Source of the DNA: Sternotherus odoratus
Taxonomy: Eukaryota; Chordata; Testudines; Kinosternidae
DNA: 64,000 nt
Reading direction: 5' to 3'
Assembly: GCA_032164245.1 (NCBI GenBank)
Contig: JAVMKO010000001.1
Coordinates: 289,795,041 to 289,859,040 of the forward strand
Both the position numbers and the translations under genes were made by a program. The notes beneath the pieces were generated by a model. It saw only the letters and a list, made by a program, of their open reading frames with translations, ran no database searches and was not told the DNA's origin. This document shows, one piece after another, positions 11,885-23,839 of the stretch (position 1 is its first letter; every line of letters starts with the position of its first letter).

Positions 11885-12100
11885 AGCATGGGCAACTATT
11901 TAGGGCACTGAACTGACCTCAGGAGATCTGGCTTCTATTCCCGGCTCTGCCACTGACCTGCTGGGTGACCTTGGGCAAGTCACTTTCCCCTCCGTGCTTC
12001 AGTTTCTCCTCCCGCCCTTTGTCTATCTCATCTATTTATACTGCAAGCTCTTTGGGGGAGTGACTCTCCCTGACTATATATTTGCACAGGGCAGAAGGCA
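11885..12100 (+). repeat. MIR-type SINE
   Basis: GGGCACTGAACTGACCTCAG, GGCTTCTATTCCCGGCTCTG, GACCTTGGGCAAGTCACTTT and CTTCAGTTTCTCCTCC follow in the order typical of MIR, and the copy continues to the tail region GCAAGCTCTTTGGGG. The copy is moderately diverged. Confidence 0.75.
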
Positions 12101-12834
12101 GCTGGATTCTGGTCTATTGGAATACAAACCACCGTTGTCTGGGAGGCTCCTGGAGGCACTTTATTTAAAAAGCCTCAGAAGGAAGAGCAGCAGACAGATG
12201 TGCGAATGGGCTCAGCCCAGCCAAACCATAGGCTCTGTTCCTACTCAGTCACACTCCTCTGCCCCACTGACTTCAATAGGATCCTACATGGCAGGATTGG
12301 GGCCTGTACTCACACTGGGGTTTCCTGTGAAAAATCTAAAAAACCAAATAGCCAATCCACCCTGTGATAGATAAAAAATGTTAAAAGTTAGTTGAGGGCA
12401 GAAAGGGGTGGGAAGAAGCACTGAATAGAGCGTTGTTGCAAACCCCCACTTTTTTGGGAGGGAGGGGGCAAACAAAATGACTGTTTTCTACTAACGCACA
12501 GTCTTTCATTACCTTCCAAGCTGGCAGGTAGACATGTTGGCACCACTATCCCCTGGATTCAGGGCTACTCCTTCTTGGACAGCACTACCACTTGGCATGC
12601 ATCAAGCACAGCCCCATGAGAAACACAGATTTCTCAGGTCTGTGTGATCCCTGCTATGTGAAAGGCAGGCTGGGCGGATGCATTGAGATGATCTCTAGCA
12701 GCAGTGGCTACCGCCAACATGGAAATTTCATCTGGACAGATTTTCCAGCTCTCTCCACGAGGGCAGTGTTAAAACACACTGAAAACCAGGAAAAAAATAT
12801 ACACATAGATATAGGGTGGGACTTTTGAAAGCTC

Positions 12835-12945
12835 TACCCACAGGGCTCTGCCGTAGGTAAGGATCACTCCATTCTGCAGACTGGAAAACTGAGGCACACA
12901 GAGGTTCAATTCTCCATTAGCAAAGCACAAGCTTAGGAACTTTGC
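12835..12945 (-). repeat. MIR fragment
   Basis: CATTCTGCAGACTGGAAAAC followed by TGAGGCACACAGAGG is the antisense CORE/3' part of MIR-type SINEs. Only about 110 bases are recognisable. Confidence 0.5.
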
Positions 12946-13209
12946 TGATCTGGGGCTGAAGTGACTGGCAGATTTAGGATTTCCCAATTCTCTGGTTAAA
13001 CCGTAGGATTGTGGACTTTTTAAACACTGGCAAAAAAGGGCTTACTCAGGATGTCTGCCCCTGTAATTCAGACATAGCCACTTACTTTCCTGGCAGGAAC
13101 ATGGGCTTGGGAGGAGGGGGGTTTTTTTTTAGCACGATACTTCCACAGAAAAGGAGGAGCAGGATTTTATTCTGGCCTGTGCAACATCCAAAAATCAACT
13201 AACAGCAAG

Positions 13210-14880
13210 GCCTTTATAACCGGCAGAAAGAGCACAGCCGAATGATCAGACACCAAGCTGGATTTGCAGAGGTGGCAAGTTGAAAAAACAAAATTCGACT
13301 TGACAACTAAGCAAGTTGCACACAGATGTCAGTGGGAAGAAATCCCACAGGCTGGGAAGAAAAGAGATTGCTAGTTATTTCTAAGGCACTGAGTTAAAGC
13401 GGAGATCGGAGCCCCATCAGATAAATCAAGAACCCCCGGGAGGGGATTTTAATTGAGTCACTTTGCTGGCAATAACAGCTTTGTAAAGCTCTTTTTATTT
13501 TCTAAAAATGCTCCCATCGCTTGCCAAGTTTTAATGGACTCCTGGGTTTCCCGTCCTGATTAATACGTCTACCTGCCTTTAGTCGGGCTATATAGTTATG
13601 TGCAATATCGCCACAGCTATTGCTTTCCAATAGGGGCCATTAAGAAACACTTTCTCTTGAAGCATTGCCAAAGCCAGCGCTCCAAGTTTCACACACAAGG
13701 GTGAACAGACAGGGGGCAAAAAAAAGGAACCGGCTGAAACGAGCTTAAAAGCAGAGGCTGTTAAGCCCTTAAAAGAAATAAAAACCAAAACGAATCTTTG
13801 AAGATAAACGAAACTTTGTATGTGTCTCCTGAAAAGGCCTTCCTCTCTAGAAATGTGAGATGATGCAATAAATAAATACCCTGCCTCTCCTGAGTCGTAT
13901 CAGTTCAAGGACAATCATGCTTTCTTTTTTACTATTTCATGACAACTATGACAGCCCGTCCCTAAAATAATAGGCCCAGGTGGCTCAATATAGGATGGTA
14001 GCTGGATGTAGGGAGGAGCATGTGTGAAAGAGACATACCAGAAAGTGGTTACCTTGGGAAGAGGGTTAAAAGGCCACCGATATTTTCAAGCCACAGATAC
14101 TTAGAGGTAAGAAGCAGGAAGAGGATACAATGATTTAAAATGTGGTCCCGACCTTGTAATTGGATCCATGCAGAGACTTACTGAAGTCAAGGGACCCTTT
14201 GCAGCACTCTGACAGTGCATAGGATAAAGAGAGGCTCATTTATACCCAGGGTAAGGCGCTTTTATCCTGCAATGCGCTGTAGCGGGGCCTTGGCATAAAT
14301 GAGAACCAGGCTCCGGGGGACTTGCTGCATTGCTCAGAATAGAAGATCAGGGCCCATATTGATAAACGTGTCTCTCGTACATGGCTCTAGGTACGGAGAA
14401 AGCTACAGACAATTCAGAAAAATAAAATAAAAGCCCCACACACTTTCAATCTGATTCTCCATTCGCTCAGTGTGACTGGAAAAACAATGTAACCCCATTG
14501 AACTCAAAGGGGTTCCCCCAGATTTACATACTGACAGCGAGAGGAGAATCAATCCCTCAACTCTAGCAATCTGTGCCGGTTTTAAGAGCCTTCTATCCAG
14601 ATTATTTGCATCAGTCACCTCATCTGCGATAAACTATCCGAGATCTGCGTAAAGTGCAATGCAGCTTAGATAGCGGATACCTCCCAAATTACAAAGCAGG
14701 GGGAAGGTGTGAAATTCTCTTCTGTCTGGTATTTCCTGGCTTCCTATAGCACCATACCAGAGCGATAGGGTGGAAGAGAGGAACACCACTTGGAACCCAC
14801 GTGGTGCCCCCTACCGCTAACGAGTTCGCTAACGAGTCCTCGGAGAGGAGAATAGGAACTGAAATCATTTCTAGAACCCC
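13210..14880. other. Intronic DNA, no gene seen
   Basis: No exon or transposon was recognised. The part at 13430-13600 is free of recognised repeats and contains several TAAT-core motifs (TTTTAATTGAG, GTTTTAATGG, GATTAATAC), so it could hold regulatory sites, but nothing in the sequence proves it. Confidence 0.3.
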
Positions 14881-14889
14881 CTCCGTTTA

Positions 14890-15115
14890 GTCTCCCTGCT
14901 CACTCGGTGAATGAAAATTGAATGCTGAGGCTGAAACATTCTTCTATGAATTATGTTCGGCTTTAATGAGATCTTATAATAGATGTAAAAACACACCCAC
15001 TTTGCTTTCAGCCGCCAACATCACCACCATAGAGGGAGTCGTTAACAAGCAATTAACCCAACTGCACATGGAAGCCACATTGCCGGGGCATCCAAGGAAA
15101 ATCAACTTAAAATAG
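14890..15115. promoter_or_regulatory. Possible conserved non-coding element
   Basis: This stretch lacks any repeat signature. It has mixed composition and clustered AT-rich sites (CTTTAATGAG, CTTATAATAG, GCAATTAACC). It lies in the inferred first intron of TSKU, where enhancers of developmental genes often occur. There is no direct evidence of function; the call rests on appearance only. Confidence 0.2.
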
Positions 15116-15130
15116 GAACCTACATATACT

Positions 15131-15153
15131 ACACACACACACACACACACACA
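15131..15153. repeat. (AC)n microsatellite
   Basis: An uninterrupted AC dinucleotide run of about 11.5 units. Confidence 0.95.
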
Positions 15154-15277
15154 AATCACTTCCTTACCCTCCTTACATGCAGTTATTTTGCTATATTAGA
15201 GGGAGGGGGGAGTATTTAAGCTGGTTTAATTGGCATAGCCCTATTGACGTCAATGAGAAAGGATGGATGGTCTAGGA

Positions 15278-15565
15278 CAGGGGTTCTCAAACTGTGGGTT
15301 GCGACCCCTCGGGGGGTCGCCGACCACTTCCCGAGGGGTCGCGAACTGATTTTTCTGCCGAAAAGCCGCCGCCGCGATCGCAATCGCTTCTGCTTTCGGC
15401 GGACATGCCGAGCTATTTCGGGAGCGCTCGGCATGTCCGCCGAAAATAGCCGCCGAATGCGGAAGTAATTCATTCGGTGGCTTTTTGGCAGACACACAAG
15501 GGGTCGCGCCGCCGTGCTGCTCATGAAAAAAGGGGTCGCCGTAAAGGTAAGTTTGAGACCCGCTG
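15278..15565. mobile_element. Non-autonomous hAT transposon (288 bp)
   Basis: Ends are exact: CAGGGGTTCTCAAACTG on the left, and AGTTTGAGACCCGCTG on the right as its imperfect inverted copy. A perfect 8-bp target duplication GTCTAGGA lies at 15270-15277 and 15566-15573. Terminal CAG..CTG and 8-bp duplications define hAT elements. The centre is GC-rich and carries a perfect 20-bp inverted repeat (15394-15413 and 15426-15445, 12-base spacer). There is no transposase. The GGGGTCGC motif recurs near both ends. Confidence 0.9.
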
Positions 15566-15599
15566 GTCTAGGAGTTGGAGCTCAGGACTTGGGGTCTGC

Positions 15600-17030
15600 T
15601 TGGCCCCATGATACCAGGCAGCTCTGTGTTTTTGGGAACCAGGGCACAGTATCCAGCCTGCCTGTCTCATGAAAGACACTCCCCGCCCAGTCTCTGTTTG
15701 AACCAAAACTGATCAGAGAAAAGGTCTGCAGAGAACAATGAAGGGTGTTGGGAGACAAGCCTGGACCCCTTCTGACAAGGTGACAAGAATAAGACATCTT
15801 GATTAGCATAAGGAATGGAGAACTGAGACCACTCCCCATGCCTCATCTGCATGAAAGATGGACAGGAATTAGCATGAAGAATGAAGAAGAGAGAATCACA
15901 CTGAACTCTGGGACCTAAAAAAGCAGGGATGCACTTCATTCTGGGAATCCCTGCTCCAAATGCTGATGAACCTACGCCTGCACACACCCAGCTCAGCAAT
16001 TATCAGACCAATTCTAGTAATAGATCTTTGATTGATAGCCCAAAATACTGAAGCAACCTGGTTACATTGTGAGCTCCCTGAAGAAAACACCACCCATAGC
16101 CAAGAGTGATCAGCTCCTATTGTCTATCCTAAAGAAAACCCTTGAACCCCGTTTACTCCTAAACAAATCTTTGTTCTCCCTTGAACCTTTGTATTTTCTC
16201 TATAAAACCCCCTCCCTGTGCCCAAGTCAGTGTTCTGATGCGGAGACCCAAACTCTGCACCAGTTCCACTGGGACTCCATCATCACCTAACTGATCGTGC
16301 TGGGGGCTCTGCCAGTCTCCTACCTTCAGGACCCTGAGCGGCTACCATCACCTGGGAACCCCGACTAATTCATGCTGCAGGAGTGGTGAGATCCCCTTTT
16401 CTCTCTCTGTTTTCCTTCCTGCCTCAGGAATTACCCTTTAATAATGGATGCTATGCTGATTTAGGTTCTCTTTGTATGGTTATCATTATTATGCAATAAA
16501 TAACCCTTATGGATAAGTTGGTTGTTTCTCTCTCACTCTCTGAATTTTACTCTTTTGTGTCTGTAACTTCCCCCATTTACTCCTCAGCAACGCTTCTTTT
16601 ACCTCAGCTAAAAGATCCCCGTGGTGCCCAAAGATACTGTGGGGTTTGCTCATCGAGTTGGTTACTGTGAAAGTGGAATAGGGACGTGTTCAAATTGGGG
16701 CACATAAGGGGGGGGGGCAGCTGAGAGTGCTGCTCAACTCAGCCCATTGAGACCAGGAGCACAGAAGGGGATCAGCTTGAGAGTGCTGTTTAACCCAGCT
16801 CACTGAGCACAGGGACACATAAGGGGGATCAGCTGGAAAGTGCTGATTGACCCAGTCCACTCAGAGGGAGGGTGTGTGTGTGTGTGTGCATCTACTTCTA
16901 GGGCTAGAGGAACCCAGGCCCGGGGAACCTAGCAGGATAGCTCCACTGGGAGGGGACTTGCAGAAGGAAGCAGTAGAGCTCCACATGAACACAAGTGACA
17001 TAAGCAGCACATTAATAGAATAACAGAACT
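15600..17030 (+). mobile_element. Probable solo LTR or LTR-derived sequence
   Basis: A TATA box (CTCTATAAAACCCC at about 16199) is followed about 295 bases later by AATAAA (about 16496) and a T/C-rich stretch. This is the layout of an LTR promoter and poly(A) site. Downstream, 16690-16860 holds three imperfect copies of a unit of about 60 bases built on 'GATCAGCT(G/T)GAGAGTGCT' and 'CACATAAGGGG'. I could not find matching TG..CA ends or a target duplication, so the boundaries are rough. Confidence 0.45.
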
Positions 17031-17094
17031 ACCCCCCCCCCAGAAGAGTAACCTGAATAAATGAGCATACCCCCAAAGTAACGGGCACATTTGG

Positions 17095-17245
17095 TAACAC
17101 CCAGACTCCCTGTGTGACCTTGGGCTGGTTACTTAGCCTGTATAACGGGGACAGTAGCATTTCCACCATAGCGAAGATGAGCGCATTAGCGACTGGGAGG
17201 GGCTCAGATACTGGAGGAGTGGAGACCACCGAAGATGAACAGATG
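17095..17245 (+). repeat. MIR-type SINE fragment
   Basis: CTGTGTGACCTTGGGCTGGT and GCGCATTAGCGACTGGGAGG followed by GCTCAGATACTGG match the middle and 3' part of the MIR-type copy at 7325-7555. Confidence 0.7.
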
Positions 17246-17889
17246 CTGATTTACACACCAGCTGAGACTCTGTGCGACACAACCCTCTTTGCCCATTACC
17301 TGCCTCCATGCTGGGCCCGTGTGTATCATTGCTACTGGCTGCAACACCTGAAGTTCTAATAAGCAGAAGCTCGGAAAGGGGGATGCCAGGAGAGTTAGAT
17401 TACTCAGAATATGGAGCCTCTGGGGGCTTTCAGGCTGAATTTAACCCCCATTTAGCCATATGTAGCCAGCAACCAGTTTTGTTACAACAGTGCAGCCTGC
17501 AAGGGTAGACCAGGAGAGCCACCATGTGCTGGTCAAGTCAACCAGTGCAAGTCCCAGCTTTTCCTGTCTACACTGCAAGTCTGTCCGGATACACCTACAC
17601 CGGTTGCTGGCTGCCAGTGGCAAAGTCCCAAGTATAGACTTTGACGTCCACCAGACGATGAGTTTGGTGGTCTCAATCCAATTCCGACAGACCATCCATT
17701 AGCCGCCTCAGCAAAGGTACCAAGGAGTGAATGGGCCGTGCCCAAGAGGCAGCTCCTCCAAACAGGCACCCCAGCAGAACAGTGGGGGAGGGGAACCTTA
17801 TACGGCCACTGCGCATATTTCAAGACTTCTGTGTCCACAGCGGTCCCCATCACATACTAGGAACACCGACACTCTAGGCATACTTCACC

Positions 17890-17965
17890 CTCCCCCACTG
17901 CAGGGGGAAAGACTAGATGACCACTTGAGGTCCCTTCCTGTTCTACATCTCCATGATTCTATACA
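17890..17965 (+). repeat. CR1 LINE 3'-end fragment
   Basis: GACTAGATGACCACTTGAGG, TCCCTTCCTGTTCTACA and CATGATTCTAT are the 3' tail of a CR1-type LINE. The copy is a severe 5' truncation, the usual fate of CR1 insertions. Confidence 0.65.
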
Positions 17966-18239
17966 CAAAGACAGTTGTCTATGCTAGACAATAACACAGC
18001 AAAGCTTTACCTAAGGATGCAGGGAATTTAGAAGTGGAGGGGAAGGCAAGGCTGACACCCTCAGTCCTGACTTTTCTGAGAGATCAGAGTTATTCCCTTT
18101 TGTCAGTTACTAATGCCAAGTTATATCGGTGCCAAACAGCTATTAACCAACACATTGCTCCCAGGATAGCTAAGTAATAGCTCTATTATAGGCGGAGGGA
18201 CAGATGACAAGAGCAAAGCCAGGCAAGGAGGGAGGTAAA

Positions 18240-18620
18240 AAAGTGCCATTTCAAGCTAAAAAGCCTGAATGCAGAGTGGACACGTGGGGTTAATTAAGTC
18301 AGAGGCCTGCACCTCCATCCCATTCTCCACAGCAGTCTGAGGGTGATTTGCTTTTGCAGGCACAGTTCGCTTTCTGGACTCTGAAGACATCCTCCTTTTA
18401 AGAAAGAAGAAATTCAAACAGCTTTCCCCACCCTCCCCCGCGAAACATTTATTTTAATGGGGATTTTATTTTGATTGTTCTCAACCCTGGTCTGCCTCGA
18501 GACACCTTTAATAATTAACCAGGCAAACGTTTGAACAAGTAGGCGTTTATTCAAGTTGGGCAATTTTCCTCCCCCGGGAGCGTTCATCCAGAAGTCGAGG
18601 TGCAGTTTGGATTGAACAAG
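18240..18620. promoter_or_regulatory. Possible conserved non-coding element
   Basis: The stretch is free of recognised repeats and has dense TAAT/ATTA cores (GGGTTAATTAAGTC, TTTATTTTAATGGGG, AATAATTAACC). It lies in the inferred TSKU intron. As with 14890-15115, the idea that it is an enhancer rests only on composition and position. Confidence 0.2.
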
Positions 18621-19654
18621 AGGAAAACCCGCGTGGACACGTACTGGCACCATTCATACTTGGAACTGAAACAGGAGGGATTTGGTGTTCACGATGCTGG
18701 GAATCACATTTCTCACAGGGCCAAACCCTGCACCCAGACCACAGTCAGTGGTCAAAAGTCCATGAACTCCAACACCTGCAAGGTTTGACTAGACAGGCAG
18801 CAGAGGACACGTTCCTGGGAGAACACAGGCACAGTAGGAAAGAAATCAAGACATCAGTCTGGCATGCCACAAAGCCACCCCCATGTGGGCCTTAGATGGA
18901 GTGCTCAGAACAGGCATTTACCAAGAGGAACTGAGGCGTTCAAAGTCATCCTCCCCCAGCTGGTAACGGCAGGAGAGGTCTCAGGGCACTCTGGGAACCC
19001 TGCAGCACAATGAAGGAGATACATTATAGGGCTTGCCAAGAGCAGGTGGCTGCATTTCCAGTTCACCAAGGACAGGTTAGGAGTCGGTTGCTGTTCTCAA
19101 CAGATTTAGTGTTCCTGTCTTCGCCCCCCGGATCCAGATCAGCAAGAATAGCAGCACATCCTCCTCCCTACCTCGCTTCATGCCTCCGGGGCGCTGGGAA
19201 GGCCTCACTGCAGAGTCAACACTGGGAAGCAACGCTCGAGCTGCTGTGTGCCCACCCTGGAACGGCACTCGCTTCTGTGTGGCGCTCAGACCTCTGGGAC
19301 TACCTCCCACTCTGGTGCTTTGTGCTGCTACGCTCCGAGCTGCTCTGTGGATTCTTTCCCAGTGGGTGACGTGGTCTGTTTTCTCGTGGCACACGAGGGT
19401 GGGGTGGGAATTGTGTGAAGGCATCGGCGGACTAGTGGCCCAAAGTGGAATGACCCTGGGCCCTCACTCCTGTTATTAGCTGGCAAATTGGGCTAATTCG
19501 AGCTGTAGTTTGTACCCCTTCATCCCCGACGAGCCAGCCAACTGGAATTGAAAGGACCGCCACACTCGAGTTAAGACTTTGCGCATGGACAGGACTGGCG
19601 TTATGGGCAACACTAGAGTGAACCCTCACGTTAACTGCTGTGACAACAAACCCT

Positions 19655-19830
19655 AAGGCAGCCTAGTCTAGTGGACAGGGCACTGCACCGGCACTTGGGA
19701 AACCTGGGTTCTCTTCTCAGCTTTGCTCCTGGCTAACCTTCGCCTGTCTGTTCCTTTCCTTCGTCCATCTTGTCTATTTCCACGGTAAGCACTTCAGGGA
19801 GGTTCTGATTCTTACTGCACGTACGCATTG
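19655..19830 (+). repeat. MIR-type SINE
   Basis: GCAGCCTAGTCTAGTGGACA, GGGCACTGCACCGGCACTTG and GGAAACCTGGGTTCTCTTCT give the 5' half of a MIR-type SINE. The CORE is diverged. Confidence 0.7.
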
Positions 19831-20699
19831 CTGCCTAGAACAGTGGAGGCTGATCTCAGTTTGGGATACTTAAAACCAGTAAAAGGAAAAAAACCCAGAC
19901 AGACTAAAAATCAACAAAGGCCACTTCTTCGGAAGCGAGAGGGGGCCTCCACACCGATCCGTCTGAAAATAAAAGGTGCAAATTACCACCCAGTTGTTCT
20001 GATGCAAGTTGGTGTGTAGAGAAGCCCTTCAGAGTGGCAGGGAATCAAAATGTAAGCAGATCCGGTTAGGGAGAGGGTGTCAATGCCCCTTTTACCATCA
20101 CGTCCTCCTCAGCGAGACAAAAGCTATTCAGCTTTATGGCTTTCTCACTGTGAGAAAGCTTGTCAAGGAAACGCTCTTGATCAGTTCTTGATCACGGCAG
20201 CGTGAGCACTTAAGGCCAGTGGTAAATTGTTCAGTTGCAACATGTGGCAGGGAGGGGATGGGGGCCAGTTAATCAGCAACAATCTTTCATTGCCGCACGC
20301 TATCCGGAGCCAGCAGGATTTCAAAAGGGACTGTGGGTTTGTACAGGCAAGAGGGATCTCGCTCATAGTAAATGTGAAAATACACAACAGTTTTGGAAGG
20401 GCTACCAGCCATCCTGCATCAGGACGTAAACCAGGCTCTCGTTATTCAGGGTTCAGAGGTGACGCTAGGGGCAGGCTAGCCAAGAACGACTACTGCAGGG
20501 CTTCTTGCACCTTCCGCTGAAACAGCTGTTCTTGGCTCCTGCTGGCGACAGGACTAAATGGTTTTATGCTCTGAGCTAGTCTGGTTGCTCCTAGGAAGCA
20601 AAACGTTCTCAAGATGTGAAGCAAAGAGGGCGCAAGCAGGGGCTGGATCTATGTTGGGAAATTATCCCAGCTCCAGTAGTCGAAAGCTAGAACAATCTG

Positions 20700-20815
20700 G
20701 CGAGGTAAATAATCTGCCCTGCATCATGTAGGGAGTCTGCGGCGGAGGCTGGAATTAAACCCAAGTCTCCCGAGTCCCAGTCAAGTGCCTGAGCCGCAGG
20801 GTATGGCAAGGAGAG
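20700..20815 (-). repeat. MIR-type SINE, antisense
   Basis: GGCTGGAATTAAACCCAAGT, CTCCCGAGTCCCAGTCAAGTG and CCTGAGCCGCAGGGTATG are the antisense 5' half of a MIR-type SINE. Confidence 0.65.
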
Positions 20816-21825
20816 AGAAGTAGGTCTGCTCATTTTTTAAACAGCCTGTTTTCCTTTGCTCCTTCTTCCCACTGCTTTATATGGGTCTGTTTAAGCCCTA
20901 CATGAGGCTTCCCGCACCTGGCTATCCAAATGCACTCGGTCCCGTTCTAATCCCTCATTATGACTGTACCTCTCGGTAGCACTCCAGTTTCCAGAGACAT
21001 GATATAATCTGGGTGGAATGCATTTGGTTTTAGAATATGCTGCTGGGCTCTCAGAGCGGCAAGGCAAGTACTGAGCGTTCAGAGGTGGGGGAAACCAACA
21101 CTGCTACCGGACCATCCCCTACTCAACCACAGAATACCAGATCAATACTGGTAGTTGACCTCTACCGGCTCCCGGCTGTGTCACCTCATGCAATAAAGTA
21201 GCAAAGGAAAACCCAAGCAGGAGACCGCCCACAACTGGATTCTACCCCCAGGGCTGTGCCCCCAGCAGGGCCCGGGGTTCAAAACCCGAAAGCAAAGCCA
21301 ATGAAGGAATAAACGTGACAGAGAGCACCTCGGTGTCTAAGAATTCACAGATACAGTCTTGGCTTCGACGGTACTGTTCAGCACCCCCTTTGAAAGCCTC
21401 TGCACCAAGGAAAGCTCCCGCCGCCTAAGAGACCTAGCAACTAACAGGGCTGACGACACACCACAAGTCACAGCACAGACACAGCCCCCCGAGGTGCACA
21501 TCAGGATTATCTGCCCCCCACTCCCCCCATCCTCTGACTACAGAGGGAGGCATCTTCTATCGCAATGGATCTCATGTGAACGGGCACTGAGCGGCTCCCA
21601 GGCATTTCCTACAGCTCCCCACCCTTGGTGTTGCAAACCAAGCAGCAATGGTGGGGTCAGGGATGCCTGAAATATTCCCTCCCTTAAGAAGTGGCCCACT
21701 GGACTAGAACATTGAAAGTTGCTGCCTCCTGGTGGTACGAAGCATATTGGCACAAAAGGTGTGTAAATTAGATGCAGTGAATAGCAGCATCTGGCCTGTT
21801 GGCTACTAATGAACAATGGCTTATA

Positions 21826-22118
21826 CAGTAGACTCGATTATCCAGGATGATAGGGAAAAAAATAATTCTGGTTAATAAAATCCCGGATAATCACCATCTA
21901 TAGGAAATATGGGGAGAGGTTCACCAGCCACCCTGCGCCGGGGGAAGGGGGTGTTGGTTCTCTGGCTGCCCTGCACCCTGGTGGGGTTTTTTTGTGTGTG
22001 CTTGGGGCGGCAGCAAAGCCAGAACCGGCCCTACGAGTTGCGCATATATTTTTTTTTTTTACATCCTGGTTAATCCACATCCTGGTTAATCCGATCCTGG
22101 ATAATCGAGAGTCTACTG
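21826..22118. mobile_element. Non-autonomous Tigger/pogo-like transposon (293 bp)
   Basis: Left end CAGTAGACTCGATTATCCAG and right end CTGGATAATCGAGAGTCTACTG are inverted copies that differ by a 2-base indel, each next to a TA (21824-21825, 22119-22120). CAG..CTG ends with a TA duplication fit Tigger/pogo members of the Tc1-mariner superfamily. The phrase CCTGGTTAATCC is repeated in tandem near the right end, with related copies on the left. The centre is GC-rich and codes for nothing. Confidence 0.85.
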
Positions 22119-23054
22119 TATCTATCTAGGGCCTTTTCACATGCCCCCCCAAATGAGGGGTGAACTGGCTGTTGACGGGTAATACCAGGAGACCCTTGTT
22201 GCTTAGCCTCCCGTCCAAATGCAGACACACCTGGAGCGCAGCGTGGCCAGAGTTTAACAGCGCACCGTAACGCTGTGTACATTTTAGGAGAGGAAGAGAA
22301 GAATGCTGTATCCACTGAACTTGCATGAAGGCCTGAGGGAGGCAGAAAGGAATTAACCCTGGAATCCTGCAAATGAATTCCAGCGTGGATAACACCTCTG
22401 ATCTCGCAGGAAGTGACATGAGATCTTAGAGGGCTACAGCATTATGTCTCATTCAAAGAGCACCCTCCCATGACACCCTCCTTCCCCCCATGCTGGGGCA
22501 CTGATCCAATGAGAACTCGGGGGAGGGGATACAGTGCTCTGCATTCCCCATACCAGGAGCTGCTGGATCCTCACATCTTTAGTGCAAAACAACAAAGAGA
22601 TTGCAACCCTACCCGCCTGAGCTGAAATCTCTGGTGCCCTTCAGGACTGCCACAACCAGACTAGGTTTTGGCTGTCGTGGAGAATAATCCCTCAGCTGCA
22701 CTCAAAGTGCAGCTGCAGATCCTCCATAGGAGGAGCGTTTAATACACTCCCAGCTCTGATTGTTGCTAACAGCACAGCTGTAAATGAAAGGCTCCCGAAA
22801 AATTCTCCCAACACGACTCTCCTGAGTAACGTCCGCTAACGAAGTGCTTGGTTTACGGCATGGCGGGTGCCTGGTGGAATGCCAATGATGCCCTGCAGCT
22901 GGCTGCCTAGGCCCCATGGGCTGCACTGAGCAGGTTTTATCAAATGTCTATTCTGGCCTCTCTTTTTTTTTGGCCAGTGATGACCAAGGCTTAACCTGCA
23001 GGTTCCTGGCTTTTTGCCCACAACGTGTATCCTCTCTATTCCAGCCAACTTGAA

Positions 23055-23300
23055 ACAGCGAGAGGAAAGACGACCCAGACTTCAGGGCACTTGGGAGACC
23101 TGGGTTCAAGTCCCTGCTCTACCACAGGCTTCCGGTGTGACCTTGAGCAAGTCACTTCATCTGTGTGCCTCCGTTCCCCAGCTGTGCAACAGGAATACCA
23201 GCACTGCCGTACCCCACAGGAGCATTAGGGGGATAAATCAGTTTCAAGATAAACCCAAGAGTTGCTCAGATACTACAGCAATTTGGGCCGTGTAAGTATC
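23055..23300 (+). repeat. MIR-type SINE
   Basis: GGGCACTTGGGAGACCTGGG, TTCAAGTCCCTGCTCTACCA, GAGCAAGTCACTTCATCTG and GCTCAGATACTACAGCAATT run through the full MIR-type order. Confidence 0.8.
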
Positions 23301-23302
23301 AA

Positions 23303-23480
23303 GGTTACGTCTACACAGCCAGTGCCCGCAAGTCAGACTCTGAAGCCCAACCCACCCCCAAGATTTCACAGGTTTAGACACAAGTTCAAAGTGCTGTCTG
23401 CACAGCTGTTTTGAAAGCACAAGCCTAAGTCTGTCAACCCGGGCTGGGAGGCGAGCGGCCGGGGGCTGTGTAGGCATCCC
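23303..23480. repeat. MITE-like repeat
   Basis: The left end TTACGTCTACACAGCC and the reverse complement of the right end, GGGATGCCTACACAGCCCC, are similar. This suggests terminal inverted repeats around a short non-coding core. No clear target duplication was seen. Confidence 0.55.
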
Positions 23481-23839
23481 CTAAAATGCTTTCAAAGCGA
23501 AAAGCCTGGTACAAGCCGGGCAAGAAAATGTAGTTAAATGAAAATAAAGAAATAAGAGAAGCATGTCAGTTTGAACTGTGTTAAACCTCATGTGCTGGTC
23601 ATTGTGGGTAGGAGTCTTCTGCAGCCTTTCCCATCCACGGATCCCAAAGCCCTTTGCAAAAGAAGCAAACAGCATTATCCCCATGGCAAACAGAGGGAGC
23701 AGACCTGTGCTCTGAGACCGCACAGGAGTGAAGGACTGACACTAGTGTAACCAGGGGTGGACTCCTGATTTTCTGAAGTACCAATGTTCTGCTCCTACTG
23801 GCATCACCCCACCCCTGCACAGACAGTGCCAGAAGAGCA

